This document shows, piece by piece, positions 54,120 through 64,000 of a stretch of 64,000 nt of DNA; the stretch's first letter is position 1; every line of letters starts with the position of its first letter. Source of the stretch: Bosea sp. 124 (GTDB lineage: Bacteria > Pseudomonadota > Alphaproteobacteria > Rhizobiales > Beijerinckiaceae); the NCBI RefSeq assembly GCF_003046175.1, contig NZ_PZZM01000001.1:3861001-3925000 (forward strand). Reading direction: 5' to 3'. The notes beneath the pieces are model-generated. The model was not told the DNA's origin, made no database searches, and saw nothing but the letters and a program-made list of their open reading frames with translations. The position numbers were made by a program, and so were the translations under genes.

Positions 54120-55876
54120 ACGCGGAGACGACAGAGGCCGGCCGGACGGACGGCGAAGCGAAGCCGGCCCGCCGCTTCTCCATGCTGCGCGACGTCTTCC
54201 GCATGAGCGGCGAGAAGAGCCAGCCGCGCGTCGGCCTGGTGATTCTCGGCTTTTCGGCGCTGTTCCTGGCCATCACCGGGCGGCTCGTCATGCTGGCGAC
54301 GCTGCCCAACGAGCAGGTCGGCCTGCGCCGGGCCACCTCCAACGCGATCTCGGCGGCCAGGCCCGATATCGTCGACCGCAACGGCGACGTGCTCGCGACC
54401 GACATCCGCACCGTCTCGGTCTTCGCCGAGCCGCGCAAGATCCTCGACAAGGACGAGGCGACGGAACTGCTCACTGCCGTCCTGCCCGAGCTCGACGCCA
54501 AGGACCTGCGCGACAAACTCGGCACCAAGAAGGGCTTCGTCTGGGTCAAGCGCGAGATCACGCCGCGCCAGCAGGCCGAGGTGCATCGCCTCGGCATCCC
54601 CGGCGTCGGTTTCGTGCCCGAGAACAAGCGCGTCTATCCCAACGGCACGGCCGCCGCCCATGTGCTCGGCTTCGCCAATGTCGACAATGTCGGTATCGCC
54701 GGCATCGAGAAATACATCGACTCGCAGGGCCTGCAGGACCTGAACGGCGCAGGGCTGGCGACCGAGGCCTCGGACCTGAAGCCGATGGCGCTGTCGATCG
54801 ACCTGCGCGTCCAGCATGCGCTGCGCGACGAATTGTCCAAGGGCATGGAAAAGTACAAGGCGATCGCGGCGGCGGGCGCGATCATGGACGTGAATACCGG
54901 CGAGATGATCGCGCTGGTGTCGCTGCCCGATTTCGACCCGGGCAACCCGGTCGACGCGCTCGAGAAGGATCGCATCAACCGGATGAGTGTCGGCGTCTAC
55001 GAGATGGGCTCGACCTTCAAGGCGCTGACCATCGCGATGGCGCTGGATTCCGGCAAGGCGAACATCAATTCGAGCTATTCGACCGCCGGCGGGATGATGC
55101 GTTTCGGCCGGCAGGTGATCAAGGAATACCATGGTACGGGTCGCACCCTGACGGTGCCGGAGGTGTTCCTGCACTCGTCGAACATGGGCTCGATCAAGAT
55201 GGCGCTGTCGGTCGGCGTCGAGGGCCACAAGGCCTTCCTGCGCAAGATGATGCAGCTCGACCGGATGACGACGGAGTTGCCCGAAAGTGCGGCGCCGATC
55301 GTGCCGGGGCGCTGGGGCGAGATCAACACCGCGACGATCGCCTTCGGCCACGGCCTCGCGGTGGCGCCGATCCAGGCGATGGCTGCGGTCGGAGCCCTCG
55401 TCAACGGCGGCACGCTGATCACGCCGACCTTCCTGAAGCGAACGGAAGAAGAGGCGAGGAAGACAGGCATCCGGGTGATCAAGCCCGAGACCTCAGAGGC
55501 GATGCGCTTCATCATGCGCCTCAACGGCGAGAAGGGCTCCGCCCGCAAGGCCGATGTCGCGGGCTATTTCGTCGGCGGCAAGACCGGCACGGCCGAGAAG
55601 GTCATCAACGGCCGCTACGCCAAGAACAGGAACTTCACGACCTTCACGGCGATCGCACCCTCCGACAAGCCGAAATACCTGTTCCTGGCGATCTATGACG
55701 AGCCCAAGGGCTATGCCGAGAGCGGCGGCTATTCGACGGCCGCCTGGAATGCCGGCATCACCACGGGCAAGGTGATCGAGCGCACGGCCCCGATCCTCGG
55801 CCTGCCGCCGCGCTTCGAGCCGCCGGTCGCGCCGTTCCCGCTGATGGCGCGGCTCGGAGCATGGGGCACGCGCTGA
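54116..55876 (+). CDS. ftsI: Septal peptidoglycan transpeptidase FtsI (PBP3)
   Basis: The 586-residue class-B penicillin-binding protein has one membrane segment (about 40-60, LVILGFSALFLAITGRLVML), a pedestal domain (residues 80-250; RPDIVDRNGDVLATDIRTVS) and the transpeptidase domain. Active-site motifs are intact: Ser in EMGSTFKALTIA (SxxK), HSSNMGSIK (SxN) and GGKTGTAEKV (KTG). It cross-links septal peptidoglycan together with FtsW. ATG 54116 overlaps the ftsL stop. The alternative longer frame runs antisense-free through ftsL but is not needed. Confidence 0.96.
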   Translation: MNAETTEAGRTDGEAKPARRFSMLRDVFRMSGEKSQPRVGLVILGFSALFLAITGRLVMLATLPNEQVGLRRATSNAISAARPDIVDRNGDVLATDIRTVSVFAEPRKILDKDEATELLTAVLPELDAKDLRDKLGTKKGFVWVKREITPRQQAEVHRLGIPGVGFVPENKRVYPNGTAAAHVLGFANVDNVGIAGIEKYIDSQGLQDLNGAGLATEASDLKPMALSIDLRVQHALRDELSKGMEKYKAIAAAGAIMDVNTGEMIALVSLPDFDPGNPVDALEKDRINRMSVGVYEMGSTFKALTIAMALDSGKANINSSYSTAGGMMRFGRQVIKEYHGTGRTLTVPEVFLHSSNMGSIKMALSVGVEGHKAFLRKMMQLDRMTTELPESAAPIVPGRWGEINTATIAFGHGLAVAPIQAMAAVGALVNGGTLITPTFLKRTEEEARKTGIRVIKPETSEAMRFIMRLNGEKGSARKADVAGYFVGGKTGTAEKVINGRYAKNRNFTTFTAIAPSDKPKYLFLAIYDEPKGYAESGGYSTAAWNAGITTGKVIERTAPILGLPPRFEPPVAPFPLMARLGAWGTR

Positions 55877-55914
55877 GGCTTGCCGCCAGTCCGCCGGCAC
55901 GATAGCGAGCGACG

Positions 55915-57369
55915 ATGACACAGCCCCTGAGCCTCGGCCGCCTGTTTCCAGGGGCCTTTGCATCCGACGCGGGCCGCGCGGTCTCCGGCGTCGCCTTCGA
56001 CAGCCGCAAGGTCCTGCCCGGCCAGGTCTTCGTCGCGCTCGCCGGCGCGAAGGCGGATGGCGGGCGCTTCATCGCGGACGCTGTCGCGAAGGGCGCTGTC
56101 GCCGTCGTCTCGAGCCAGCCGCGCCCGGTCGACCTCGATGGTGGCGTCGCCTTCGCGCAGGTCGATGATCCGCGCCTCGCCTTGTCGCTGGCGGCCGCGC
56201 AGGTCCATCCGCGCCAGCCCGGCACGATCGTCGCCGTCACCGGGACCAGCGGCAAATCCTCGGTCGCCGATTTCACCCGCCAGATCTACCAGACGCTCGG
56301 CCACGAGGCGGCAAGCGTCGGTACGATCGGCGTCGTCACGGCCAAGGGCGCTGATTACGGCTCGTTGACGACCCCGGATCCGCTCTCGCTGCACGCCTCG
56401 CTCGACAAGCTGGCCGGGGAGGGCGTGACGCATCTGGCGATGGAAGCCTCCTCGCATGGTCTCGACCAGCGCCGGCTCGACGGCGTCAGGCTGAAGGCCG
56501 GCGCCTTCCTCAATCTCGGGCGCGACCATCTCGACTATCATTCGACCGTGGCGGACTATCTCGCGGCCAAGATGCGGCTGTGGGCATTGCTGCCCGGCGG
56601 TGCGCCGGTCGTGATCAACCGCGACGAACCCTATGCCGAAGAGGCCGCGCAGGCGGCGACGGCGGCCGGGCATCCACTGATCGGCATCGGCCGCAAGGGC
56701 GAGACCATCCGGCTGGTCGAGAGCGTGCGCGAAGGCTTCGCGCAGCGGCTGACACTCGCCCTCGACGGGCGCGAGCTCGTCGTCTCGCTGCCGCTGGTCG
56801 GCGATTTCATGGCGGGCAATGCGCTCGTCGCTGCCGCGCTCGCCATCGCGACGGGAGACGATCCGCAGGCCGCTCTGCGGGCTATCTCGGGGCTGACCGG
56901 GGTGGCCGGGCGGCTGGAGCGTGTCGGCGAGGCGAAGGGCGGGCTCGTCGTGGTCGACTACGCCCACAAGCCCGATGCGCTGGACGCCGTGCTCTCGACG
57001 CTGCGGGGCTATGCCTCCGGTCGTCTGATCTGCGTCTTCGGCTGTGGTGGTGACCGCGACACCGGCAAGCGCCCGCTGATGGGTGCGATCGCCGCCGAAA
57101 AAGCCGACATCGCCATCGTCACCGACGACAATCCGCGCAGCGAGGAGCCGGCCGCGATCCGGGCGCAGGTGATGGCCGCATCGCCGAAACTGCGCGAGAT
57201 CGGCGACCGGGCCGAGGCGATCAGGGCGGCGGTCGCCATGCTTGCGGCCGGCGATGTTCTGGTCGTGGCCGGGAAAGGCCATGAAACCGGCCAGATCATC
57301 GGCGACCGGACCTATCCCTTTTCCGACCAGGACGTGGTGCGGACGGCAATTGCGGAGATCGCAGGATGA
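55915..57369 (+). CDS. murE: UDP-N-acetylmuramoyl-tripeptide synthase MurE (meso-DAP type)
   Basis: The 484-residue Mur ligase adds meso-diaminopimelate to UDP-MurNAc-L-Ala-D-Glu. ATP loop TGTSGKSSVADF lies near 105-117; DYAHKPDALDAVLSTLRGYA and RLICVFGCGGDRDTGKRPLM follow; and DDNPRSEEP contains the DNPR motif that specifies meso-DAP rather than lysine, consistent with a Gram-negative wall. The N-terminal domain binds the uridine part (SGVAFDSRKVLPGQVFVAL). The ATG is 38 bases after ftsI. Its stop overlaps murF (ATGA). Confidence 0.96.
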   Translation: MTQPLSLGRLFPGAFASDAGRAVSGVAFDSRKVLPGQVFVALAGAKADGGRFIADAVAKGAVAVVSSQPRPVDLDGGVAFAQVDDPRLALSLAAAQVHPRQPGTIVAVTGTSGKSSVADFTRQIYQTLGHEAASVGTIGVVTAKGADYGSLTTPDPLSLHASLDKLAGEGVTHLAMEASSHGLDQRRLDGVRLKAGAFLNLGRDHLDYHSTVADYLAAKMRLWALLPGGAPVVINRDEPYAEEAAQAATAAGHPLIGIGRKGETIRLVESVREGFAQRLTLALDGRELVVSLPLVGDFMAGNALVAAALAIATGDDPQAALRAISGLTGVAGRLERVGEAKGGLVVVDYAHKPDALDAVLSTLRGYASGRLICVFGCGGDRDTGKRPLMGAIAAEKADIAIVTDDNPRSEEPAAIRAQVMAASPKLREIGDRAEAIRAAVAMLAAGDVLVVAGKGHETGQIIGDRTYPFSDQDVVRTAIAEIAG

Positions 57370-58790
57370 GCGCGCCCCTGTGGAGCGGAGACGAACTGGT
57401 CGCGGCCATGGGCGCACGCGCCGAGGGCCCGGTTCCCGCAGCCGTCACCGGCATCTCGATCGACACCCGCACGCTGGAGCGGGGCGACGCCTTCTTCGCG
57501 ATCACCGGCGAGGCGCGCGACGGGCATGATTTCGTCACTGCAGCGCTTGAGAAGGGGGCGGCGCTCGTCGTCGTCGACGAGGCGCATGCGGCGCAGTTCA
57601 CCGGCAAGGGGGCGCTCGCCATCGTGCCGGACGTGCTCAAGGCGATGGAGCGCGCCGGCAGCGCGCGCCGCGCCGAGCTGAAAGCCGGAGTCGTCGCCGT
57701 GACCGGCTCCGTCGGCAAGACCGGCACCAAGGAGGCGTTGCGGCTCGTGCTGTCGCGGCAGGGCAAGACCCATGCGCCTGTCGCCTCCTACAACAACCAT
57801 TGGGGCGTGCCGCTGACTTTATGTCGAACGCCCAGAGACGTTGCCTATGCGGTCTACGAGATCGGGATGAGCAATCCCGGCGAGATCCTGCCGCTGGCGC
57901 GGCTGGTGCGCCCGCAGGTCGCGATCATCACGACGATCCAGCCGGTGCATCTCGCCGCCTTCGAATCCCTCGAAGGCATCGCCGAGGAAAAGGCCGGCGT
58001 GTTCTGGGAGCTGGAGCCGGGCGGCACGGCGATCGTCAATGCCGACATCCCACAGGCCGAACTGCTGGAGAGGATCGCCAAGGCTGGGCCGGCAGGCCAG
58101 GTGATCCGCTTCGGCGAGAGCCCGGATGCCGATGTCAGGCTGGTCTCCTGCGCGCTGAGATCGGACATCTCGACGGTGGATGCGGTGGTGATGGGCCAGC
58201 CCGTGACCTACCGGCTGGGCAGCCCGGGCAAGCATATCGTCCTGAATTCGTTGGCCGTGCTCGGCGCGGTGAAGGCGCTGGGAGCCGATCTCGCGCTGGC
58301 GGCGCTGGCGCTGGGTGATCTGCGGCCACCGGCCGGGCGCGGCGCGCAGCAGAGGCTCGAAGGGCCGGGTGGCCCCTTCACCCTGATCGACGAGAGCTAT
58401 AACGGCAACCCGGCCTCGGTGCGGGCCGCAATCGAGAATCTCGGCCGCATCCCGGTCGCTGGCCGCGGCCGACGGATCGCGGTCCTCGGCGACATGCTGG
58501 AGCTCGGGCCGACGGGGCCGGACCTGCACAAGGGGCTGGCTGAGCCGATCATCGCCAACCGGGTCGATGCGGTCTTCGCCTGCGGGCCGCTGATGCGCGG
58601 ACTCTATGACAGCTTGCCTTCGACCCTCAGAGGGGCTTATGCCGCGCAGGCGAGCGGGCTGGAGCCTCTCGTGCTGGACGCGATCCGTGGCAGCGACGTC
58701 GTCATGGTCAAGGGCTCGCTGGGCTCGCGCATGGGGCCGATCGTCAAGGCGGTCGTGGCGCGCTTTCCGGCCCTGCCGGCCGAAGATTAA
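57366..58790 (+). CDS. murF: UDP-MurNAc-tripeptide:D-Ala-D-Ala ligase MurF
   Basis: The 474-residue ligase adds D-Ala-D-Ala to complete the pentapeptide. Motifs: [20 protein letters not shown] in the substrate domain, ATP loop [55 protein letters not shown] and [20 protein letters not shown]. It overlaps murE by 4 bases. The N-terminal part is well conserved, and no key residue appears lost. Confidence 0.95.
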   Translation: MSAPLWSGDELVAAMGARAEGPVPAAVTGISIDTRTLERGDAFFAITGEARDGHDFVTAALEKGAALVVVDEAHAAQFTGKGALAIVPDVLKAMERAGSARRAELKAGVVAVTGSVGKTGTKEALRLVLSRQGKTHAPVASYNNHWGVPLTLCRTPRDVAYAVYEIGMSNPGEILPLARLVRPQVAIITTIQPVHLAAFESLEGIAEEKAGVFWELEPGGTAIVNADIPQAELLERIAKAGPAGQVIRFGESPDADVRLVSCALRSDISTVDAVVMGQPVTYRLGSPGKHIVLNSLAVLGAVKALGADLALAALALGDLRPPAGRGAQQRLEGPGGPFTLIDESYNGNPASVRAAIENLGRIPVAGRGRRIAVLGDMLELGPTGPDLHKGLAEPIIANRVDAVFACGPLMRGLYDSLPSTLRGAYAAQASGLEPLVLDAIRGSDVVMVKGSLGSRMGPIVKAVVARFPALPAED

Positions 58791-58810
58791 AACAAGAGAC
58801 CGAAACGCAG

Positions 58811-59893
58811 ATGCTCGTCTGGCTCGCCGATTTCTCCGGCTCGTTCCCGATCCTGAACGTCTTCCGGTACATCACATTCCGCGCCGGCGGTGCCACTGCA
58901 ACCGCTCTGCTCGTGGTGTTCTTCTTCGGTCCTGCGGCGATCTCCTGGCTCCGCCTCAAGCAGGGCAAGGGCCAGCCGATCCGCACGGACGGCCCCGAAT
59001 CCCATCTGGCCAAGCGCGGCACCCCGACCATGGGCGGGCTGATGATCCTCGGCGGCCTGCTGGTGGCAACGCTGCTCTGGGGCAATCTGCGCAACCCCTA
59101 TGTCTGGGTCGTGCTCGGGGTCACGGTCAGCTATGGCGCGATCGGCTTCTACGACGATTTCCTGAAGGTCACGAAGCAGTCTCACAAGGGCTTCTCCGGC
59201 AAGGCGCGCCTCGGCCTGGAGATGGTGATCGCGCTCGTCGCCTGCTGGATCGTGATGCAGCTTGGCCCGCCGGGCATCGCATCGGGCTTCGCCATGCCGT
59301 TCCTGAAGGAGCTGGTGATTCCGCTCGGCATCTTCTTCCCCGTCGTGACGGCCTTCGTGGTTGTCGGCGCAGGCAATGCGGTCAACCTGACCGACGGGCT
59401 CGACGGGCTCGCCATCGTGCCCGTGATGATCGCGGCGGCGACCTTCGGCTTCATCTCCTACCTGACCGGCAACGCGATCTTCGCCAATTACCTCCAGATT
59501 CACCATGTGCCCGGCGCCGGCGAACTCTCCGTGGTTTGCGGCGCGGTGATCGGCGCCGGCATCGGCTTCCTCTGGTTCAATGCGCCGCCGGCCCAGATCT
59601 TCATGGGCGATACCGGCTCGCTGGGCTTGGGCGGCCTGCTCGGCGTCGTCGCTGTCGCGACCAAGCATGAGATCGTGCTCGCCATCGTCGGCGGGCTCTT
59701 CGTCATCGAGGCGCTTTCGGTGATCATCCAGGTCTTCGTCTACAAGCGCACCGGCAAGCGCGTCTTCCTGATGGCGCCGATCCACCACCATTTCGAGAAG
59801 CTGGGCTGGACCGAGCCACAGGTGGTGATTCGGTTCTGGATCATCTCGGTGGTACTGGCGCTGGTCGGCCTGTCGACGCTGAAGCTGCGCTGA
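58811..59893 (+). CDS. mraY: Phospho-MurNAc-pentapeptide translocase MraY
   Basis: The 360-residue polytopic enzyme makes lipid I from UDP-MurNAc-pentapeptide and undecaprenyl phosphate. It has about ten membrane helices. Conserved loops are present: [40 protein letters not shown] (DDxxK), [40 protein letters not shown] and [20 protein letters not shown] with the HHH motif. The start lies 20 bases after murF with AAGAGAC before it. Confidence 0.96.
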   Translation: MLVWLADFSGSFPILNVFRYITFRAGGATATALLVVFFFGPAAISWLRLKQGKGQPIRTDGPESHLAKRGTPTMGGLMILGGLLVATLLWGNLRNPYVWVVLGVTVSYGAIGFYDDFLKVTKQSHKGFSGKARLGLEMVIALVACWIVMQLGPPGIASGFAMPFLKELVIPLGIFFPVVTAFVVVGAGNAVNLTDGLDGLAIVPVMIAAATFGFISYLTGNAIFANYLQIHHVPGAGELSVVCGAVIGAGIGFLWFNAPPAQIFMGDTGSLGLGGLLGVVAVATKHEIVLAIVGGLFVIEALSVIIQVFVYKRTGKRVFLMAPIHHHFEKLGWTEPQVVIRFWIISVVLALVGLSTLKLR

Positions 59894-59895
59894 TC

Positions 59896-61341
59896 ATGAC
59901 GCCGATCGGGGTTTTCGCCGGCCGCAAGGTCGCATTGTTCGGGCTCGGTGGCTCGGGGCTTGTTACGGCGCGCGCGCTGATCGCGGGCGGGGCCGATGTC
60001 TCTGCCTTCGACGACAATCCGGTCAGCCGCGACAAGGCGGCAGGCGAAGGCATCTCTATCGTCGATCTAGCGCAGGCCGACTGGTCCGGTTTTGCTGCGC
60101 TGGTGCTGGCGCCGGGCGTGCCGCTGACGCATCCCGTGCCGCACTGGACTGTCGAGAAGGCCAAGGCCGCCGGCATCGAGATCATCGGCGATATCGAGCT
60201 GTTCTTCCGCGAACGGTCGAAGGTCGCTCCGGCCGCGCCGGTCGTCTGCATCACCGGGACCAACGGCAAGTCGACGACGACGGCGCTGATCGCGCATGTG
60301 CTGCGCTCCGCCGGGCGCGACGTGCAGATGGGCGGCAATATCGGCACCGCCGTGCTGGCGCTCGAGCCGCCGGCCGATGGGCGCATCCATGTCATCGAAT
60401 GTTCGAGCTACCAGATCGATCTCGCGCCCTCGATGGCGCCGACCATCGGCATCCAGATGAACCTGACGCCGGATCATCTCGACCGGCACGGGACTTTCGA
60501 GAACTACGGCGCGATCAAGGAGCGGCTCGTCGCCAACGCCGACATCGCCGTGATCGGCGTCGATGACGAGGCTTCCAAGCAGATGGCACGGCGGCGTGCT
60601 GCTTCGGGGCGCAAGCTGGTGAAGATCAGCGGCGAGCAGCCGCTGGATGACGGCGTCTTCGCCGGTATCACCGCCAATGCGGGCACGCTCGAGACGCGGA
60701 TCGTCCAGGTGCTGGACGGCAAGCCGCGCATCGTCGCCAACCTCGCCGGCATCGGCAGCTTGCGCGGCTCTCACAACGCGCAGAACGCGGCTGCGGCCTT
60801 CGCTGCCTGTTTCGCGCTGCGCCTGTCGGCGGAGGAGATCGCCGCGGGCTTCAAGAGCTATCCGGGCCTGGCGCACCGGATGGAGGAGATTGGCCGGGTC
60901 GGCCGCGTCGTCTTCATCAACGATTCGAAGGCGACGAATGCGGATTCGACCGAGAAGGCGCTGACCTCCTTTCGGGAGATCTTCTGGATCTTGGGCGGCA
61001 AGGCGAAAGAGGGCGGCATCGAGAGCCTGACGCGCTATTTCCCGAACATCGCCAAGGCCTATCTGATCGGCGCGGCGAGCGATCTCTTCGCCGCCACCTT
61101 CGACGATGACGGGCGCGTCGCTTACGAACGCAGCGGCACGCTCGACGTCGCGGTCGCACATGCGGCGCGCGATGCGCTGGCCAATAGCGGAGACAAGGTT
61201 GGCGGTGCTGGCGAGATCGCGGTGCTGCTCTCGCCGGCCTGCGCCTCCTTCGACCAGTTCCCGAATTTCGAGGTCCGCGGCGATGCGTTCCGGGCGCTGG
61301 TGAAGGCGCTGCCGGGGTTCGAGGCGTTCGGCGCAGGGTAG
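59896..61341 (+). CDS. murD: UDP-N-acetylmuramoyl-L-alanine:D-glutamate ligase MurD
   Basis: The 481-residue ligase adds D-glutamate to UDP-MurNAc-L-Ala. The N-terminal Rossmann part opens with [20 protein letters not shown]; the ATP loop is [39 protein letters not shown] and [20 protein letters not shown] follow; the C-terminal [20 protein letters not shown] is the family end. The ATG comes 2 bases after the mraY stop. A hairpin follows the stop, before the PLP gene. Confidence 0.95.
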   Translation: MTPIGVFAGRKVALFGLGGSGLVTARALIAGGADVSAFDDNPVSRDKAAGEGISIVDLAQADWSGFAALVLAPGVPLTHPVPHWTVEKAKAAGIEIIGDIELFFRERSKVAPAAPVVCITGTNGKSTTTALIAHVLRSAGRDVQMGGNIGTAVLALEPPADGRIHVIECSSYQIDLAPSMAPTIGIQMNLTPDHLDRHGTFENYGAIKERLVANADIAVIGVDDEASKQMARRRAASGRKLVKISGEQPLDDGVFAGITANAGTLETRIVQVLDGKPRIVANLAGIGSLRGSHNAQNAAAAFAACFALRLSAEEIAAGFKSYPGLAHRMEEIGRVGRVVFINDSKATNADSTEKALTSFREIFWILGGKAKEGGIESLTRYFPNIAKAYLIGAASDLFAATFDDDGRVAYERSGTLDVAVAHAARDALANSGDKVGGAGEIAVLLSPACASFDQFPNFEVRGDAFRALVKALPGFEAFGAG

Positions 61342-61353
61342 GGGACCGCGATC

Positions 61354-61386
61354 GGCCGCGAGCGTTCTTGCTACGCTCTCGCGGCC
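61354..61386. terminator. Hairpin after murD
   Basis: GGCCGCGAGCG (61354-61364) pairs with CGCTCTCGCGGCC (61374-61386) with a two-base bulge and a 9-base loop. No T-run follows. It may separate murD from the PLP gene or stabilise the upstream mRNA. Confidence 0.45.
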
Positions 61387-61472
61387 ATCCGCTGTCGAAC
61401 GGGCGCTCGCCCGACGCACAGGACATGGCCAGGGCGACCCGACGGCTCGGTGCGCCGATCGCGTGAGGACCA

Positions 61473-62660
61473 ATGATGAGCACCGCCCCGAATTTCGACG
61501 AACAGATCGACCGCCGCGGCACCCATTCGGCCAAATGGGACATGATGGAAGCGAATTACGGCGTGCCGGCTTCCAACGGCATCGCAATGTGGGTGGCCGA
61601 CATGGATTTCCGGCCTCCCGCCTGTGTTCAGGCCGCGCTCGACGGCATGGTGGGCCATGGCCTCTACGGCTATTTCGGCGATGTACGTGCCAATCACGAC
61701 GCCATTCGCTGGTGGATGAAGCACCGCCACGGATGGGAGGTCGCGTCCGAGGCGATCTTCACGACGAACGGCCTGGTCAACGGCACGGCGCTGTGCGTCG
61801 ATGCCTATACCAAGCCTGGCGACGGCGTCGTCCTGATGACGCCGGTCTATCACGCCTTCGCCCGCGTGATCGCCGCTGCCGGCCGGCGGGTGGTCGAGTG
61901 TCCGATTGCGATCGAGGATGGCCGCTATGTTCCCGACATCGCCGGCTGGGACGCGCTGATGACGGGCAGCGAACGGATGCTGATCCTGTGCTCGCCTCAT
62001 AATCCGGGCGGACGCGTCTGGACGCGCGAGGAGCTGCGCGGCATCGCGGCGTTCTGCACCCGCCACGACCTCATCCTCGTCTCGGACGAGATTCACCACG
62101 ATCTCGTCATGCCGGGGCACAGGCACACGGTCATGCCGCTCGCGGCGCCGGAGATCCTCGACCGGCTGGTGATGATGACCGCGACGACCAAGACCTTCAA
62201 CATCGCCGGCTGCCATGTCGGCAACGTCATCATTCCCGACAAGGCGCTGCGGGCGCCGTTCCAGGCCAGCATCAATGCCCGGGGTGTCTCGCCGAACGCC
62301 TTCGGCATGGTCATGGCGACGGCCGCCTACAGCCCGGAAGGCGCGGCCTGGGTCGATGCCCTGGTCAGCTATCTCGACGGGAACCGCCGGCTCTTCGAGG
62401 AGGGGCTCGGCACGATTCCCGGGCTGCGCCCGATGGCGCTGGAAGCGACCTATCTCGCCTGGATCGATTTCGCCGGGACAGGCATGGAACCGGCCGAATT
62501 CACCGCGCGGGTCGAAAAGCAGGCACTGATCGCGGCCAATCACGGCCCGAGCTTCGGCACCGGGGGCGGCTCGTTCCTGCGTTTCAACCTCGCGACCCCG
62601 CGTGCGGTCATCGCCGAATCCGTGGCGCGTCTGAAGCAGGCCTTCGGTGATCTGCAGTAG
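61473..62660 (+). CDS. PatB/MalY-type PLP-dependent C-S lyase or aminotransferase
   Basis: The 395-residue fold-type I PLP enzyme is of the MalY/PatB group (cystathionine beta-lyase-like). Characteristic stretches: MWVADMDFRPPACVQAALDG, LYGYFGDVRANHDAIRWWM, FTTNGLVNGTALCVDAYTKP, LCSPHNPGGRVWTREELRGI, ILVSDEIHHDLVMPGHRHTV and the PLP lysine in MTATTKTFNIAGCHVGNVII. It could cleave cystathionine or cysteine S-conjugates, giving pyruvate and ammonia. It sits between murD and ftsW in the division cluster, which is unusual, behind a 131-bp gap and hairpin that suggest its own promoter. Confidence 0.87.
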   Translation: MMSTAPNFDEQIDRRGTHSAKWDMMEANYGVPASNGIAMWVADMDFRPPACVQAALDGMVGHGLYGYFGDVRANHDAIRWWMKHRHGWEVASEAIFTTNGLVNGTALCVDAYTKPGDGVVLMTPVYHAFARVIAAAGRRVVECPIAIEDGRYVPDIAGWDALMTGSERMLILCSPHNPGGRVWTREELRGIAAFCTRHDLILVSDEIHHDLVMPGHRHTVMPLAAPEILDRLVMMTATTKTFNIAGCHVGNVIIPDKALRAPFQASINARGVSPNAFGMVMATAAYSPEGAAWVDALVSYLDGNRRLFEEGLGTIPGLRPMALEATYLAWIDFAGTGMEPAEFTARVEKQALIAANHGPSFGTGGGSFLRFNLATPRAVIAESVARLKQAFGDLQ

Positions 62661-62686
62661 CGATCGCAGCGTTCGGAATCATTCCG

Positions 62687-62702
62687 TTAACACTTCATTG
62701 AC
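62687..62702 (+). promoter_or_regulatory. CtrA-like box before ftsW
   Basis: TTAA-N7-TTGAC matches TTAA-N7-TTAAC with one change and lies 60 bp before the ftsW ATG, with TTGACA as a possible -35. It resembles the box before the che operon (both start TTAACACT). CtrA is known to control division genes in alphaproteobacteria. Confidence 0.42.
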
Positions 62703-62761
62703 AGAGTGATTCGGAACAAGCGGCGCCCGATCTGCGCCGCTGCCTGCTCTGGAGCCCCGTC

Positions 62762-63895
62762 ATGGTCTCGCGCGCCGAACCCTCTCTCAGCGGCCGCTGG
62801 TGGTGGTCGATCGACCGCGTCATCCTCAGCGGCCTCGTGGCGCTGATGGTGTCGGGCGTCGTCCTGCTGATGGCGGGCGGCCCACCGGTGGCGGAGCGGC
62901 TCGGCCTCTCGACCTTCCATTTCGTCAACCGGCAGGCGGCCTATCTCGTCATCGCGATGACGATCTTCATCAGCGTCTCCTTCATGACGCCGCGCCAGGT
63001 CCGCCGGGCGGCCCTGCTGATCTTCACCGTCTCGCTCGCCATGGTGGTGGCGACGCTCTATCTCGGCGTCGAGGTCAAGGGCGCGAGGCGCTGGTTGACG
63101 CTCGGGCCGCTCGGCTCGGTGCAGCCCTCCGAATTCCTCAAGCCCGCCTTCGTCGTGCTCGCCGCCTGGGCCTTCGCCGAAGGCACGCGCCGGCCCGATC
63201 TTCCGGGCACGATCATGGCGTTCCTGCTGCTGCCGGCGACGATCGCGCCGCTGGTGCTGCAGCCCGATTTCGGCCAGACCATGCTGGTCACGCTGGTCTG
63301 GGCCGGCCTGTTCTTCGTCGCCGGCCTGCACTGGTTCTGGGTGCTGGGCCTGGGCGGAGCGGGTGCCTTCGGCATCCTGATCGCCTACCAGCTCGTGCCG
63401 CATGTGCGCGCCCGCATCGAGCGCTTCATGGACAAGGGCTCGGGCGACACTTTCCAGATCGACACCGCGCTGGAGAGCTTCGCGCAGGGCGGCTGGCTCG
63501 GGAAAGGCCCGGGGGAGGGCACGGTCAAGCGCATCCTGCCGGACGCGCATACCGACTTCATCTTCGCCGTCACGGCGGAGGAGTTCGGCATCGTCGTCTG
63601 CATCCTGCTGGTCATGCTGTTTGCGTTGATCGTGCTGCGTTCGCTTGTCGTCGCACAGAAGGCCGAGGACCCTTTCATCCGGCTCGCGGTCACGGGCCTG
63701 GCCCTGCTCTTCGGCATCCAGGCCGCGATCAACATGATGGTGAACCTGCACATGATGCCGGCCAAGGGCATGACGCTGCCCTTCATCTCCTATGGCGGCT
63801 CGTCCTTGATCTCGCTCGCCATCGGCACCGGCTTCCTGCTCGCCCTGACACGCAAGCGGCCGCGCGCCGTCGATTTCGGCCGATTCAGGAACTGA
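62762..63895 (+). CDS. ftsW: Septal peptidoglycan polymerase FtsW
   Basis: The 377-residue SEDS-family glycosyltransferase has about ten membrane helices. Family loops: [60 protein letters not shown] (catalytic Asp region), [16 protein letters not shown] and [20 protein letters not shown]. It builds glycan at the septum with FtsI as its partner. Start ATG 62762 begins a short cytoplasmic tail before the first helix. murG follows 4 bases after its stop, restoring the cluster after the PLP gene. Confidence 0.95.
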   Translation: MVSRAEPSLSGRWWWSIDRVILSGLVALMVSGVVLLMAGGPPVAERLGLSTFHFVNRQAAYLVIAMTIFISVSFMTPRQVRRAALLIFTVSLAMVVATLYLGVEVKGARRWLTLGPLGSVQPSEFLKPAFVVLAAWAFAEGTRRPDLPGTIMAFLLLPATIAPLVLQPDFGQTMLVTLVWAGLFFVAGLHWFWVLGLGGAGAFGILIAYQLVPHVRARIERFMDKGSGDTFQIDTALESFAQGGWLGKGPGEGTVKRILPDAHTDFIFAVTAEEFGIVVCILLVMLFALIVLRSLVVAQKAEDPFIRLAVTGLALLFGIQAAINMMVNLHMMPAKGMTLPFISYGGSSLISLAIGTGFLLALTRKRPRAVDFGRFRN

Positions 63896-63899
63896 CGCC

Positions 63900-64000
63900 A
63901 TGGGAAAGGCCAAGCTCGTCATTCTCGCGGCCGGGGGCACGGGCGGCCATCTGTTTCCCGCCGAGGCGCTGAGCCATGTCCTGCGTGCGCAGGGCATCCG
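63900..64000 (+). CDS. murG: MurG, N-terminal fragment (cut by window end)
   Basis: Only the first 33 codons are inside the window. They read [20 protein letters not shown], the conserved glycine-rich N-terminal loop of MurG, the UDP-GlcNAc transferase that converts lipid I to lipid II. The start overlaps the ftsW region with a 4-base gap. The order ftsW-murG is the classical dcw order. Confidence 0.92.
   Translation, partial: MGKAKLVILAAGGTGGHLFPAEALSHVLRAQGI

Overview
This window looks like a chromosomal segment of a high-GC alphaproteobacterium of the Hyphomicrobiales (Rhizobiales); the gene content would fit a Bosea-like genus, but the genus is inference. The lineage signals are: a che operon opened by a soluble receptor and a small STAS protein, as in the Sinorhizobium che operon; an MbfA-type iron exporter behind an Irr/ICE-like palindrome; an Ohr/OhrR pair; CtrA-like boxes; and an alphaproteobacterial dcw cluster. 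I see no mobile element, CRISPR array, tRNA or prophage. This is ordinary core and semi-core chromosome with tight operons.

Layout. 1-2.3 kb: end of an AtzE-like amidase, then mbfA and a Tat-exported Fe/Mn superoxide dismutase (both minus strand). 2.6-13.3 kb: a complete chemotaxis locus (soluble receptor, divergent receiver, STAS protein, cheY, cheA, cheW, membrane receptor with a C-terminal tether, cheR, cheD, cheB, second cheY) closed by a terminator. 13.4-17.4 kb: exported glutathione peroxidase, N-carbamoyl-D-amino-acid amidohydrolase, flavin reductase, mogA. 16.3-19.3 kb (minus strand): three translationally coupled genes, fliK-like, FlhB C-domain paralogue and a FemAB/CelD-like acetyltransferase. 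19.5-33.4 kb: mixed metabolism and transport (aldo/keto reductase, KefB/C-type antiporter, metallo-hydrolase, tricarboxylate-binding protein, EttA, lactate dehydrogenase, YitT, GH3 glucosidase, cold-shock protein, EamA transporter). 33.5-34.9 kb: MocR regulator divergent from the EamA gene over a clear inverted-repeat operator.

35.0-40.9 kb: methionine block, an ArsR-methyltransferase fusion, metF and cobalamin-dependent metH, with an ArsR-like palindrome upstream and a long extragenic inverted repeat between metF and metH. 41-49 kb: PhnA-like protein, acetyltransferase, flavodoxin-like protein, PAS-GGDEF protein with a damaged GGDEF motif, MacB-type permease and ATPase with a MacA-like adaptor carrying an inserted helical domain, peptidoglycan amidase and a TerB-DnaJ protein. 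49.4-51.9 kb: lytic transglycosylase, RNase P RNA, ohr and ohrR around a symmetric operator.

52.2-64 kb: the division and cell-wall cluster mraZ-rsmH-ftsL-ftsI-murE-murF-mraY-murD-(PatB/MalY-type PLP lyase)-ftsW-murG (cut by the window end). A four-copy, 10-bp-periodic array upstream of mraZ resembles MraZ operators, and a CtrA-like box precedes ftsW. The PLP enzyme between murD and ftsW is not a usual member of this cluster.

I found no clear brand-new system. The most interesting leads are the coupled fliK/flhB-like/acetyltransferase operon, the PLP lyase inside dcw, the periodic mraZ operator, the extended Irr-type palindrome over the mbfA ribosome-binding site, and the MacA-like adaptor with its Spy/CpxP-like insert.
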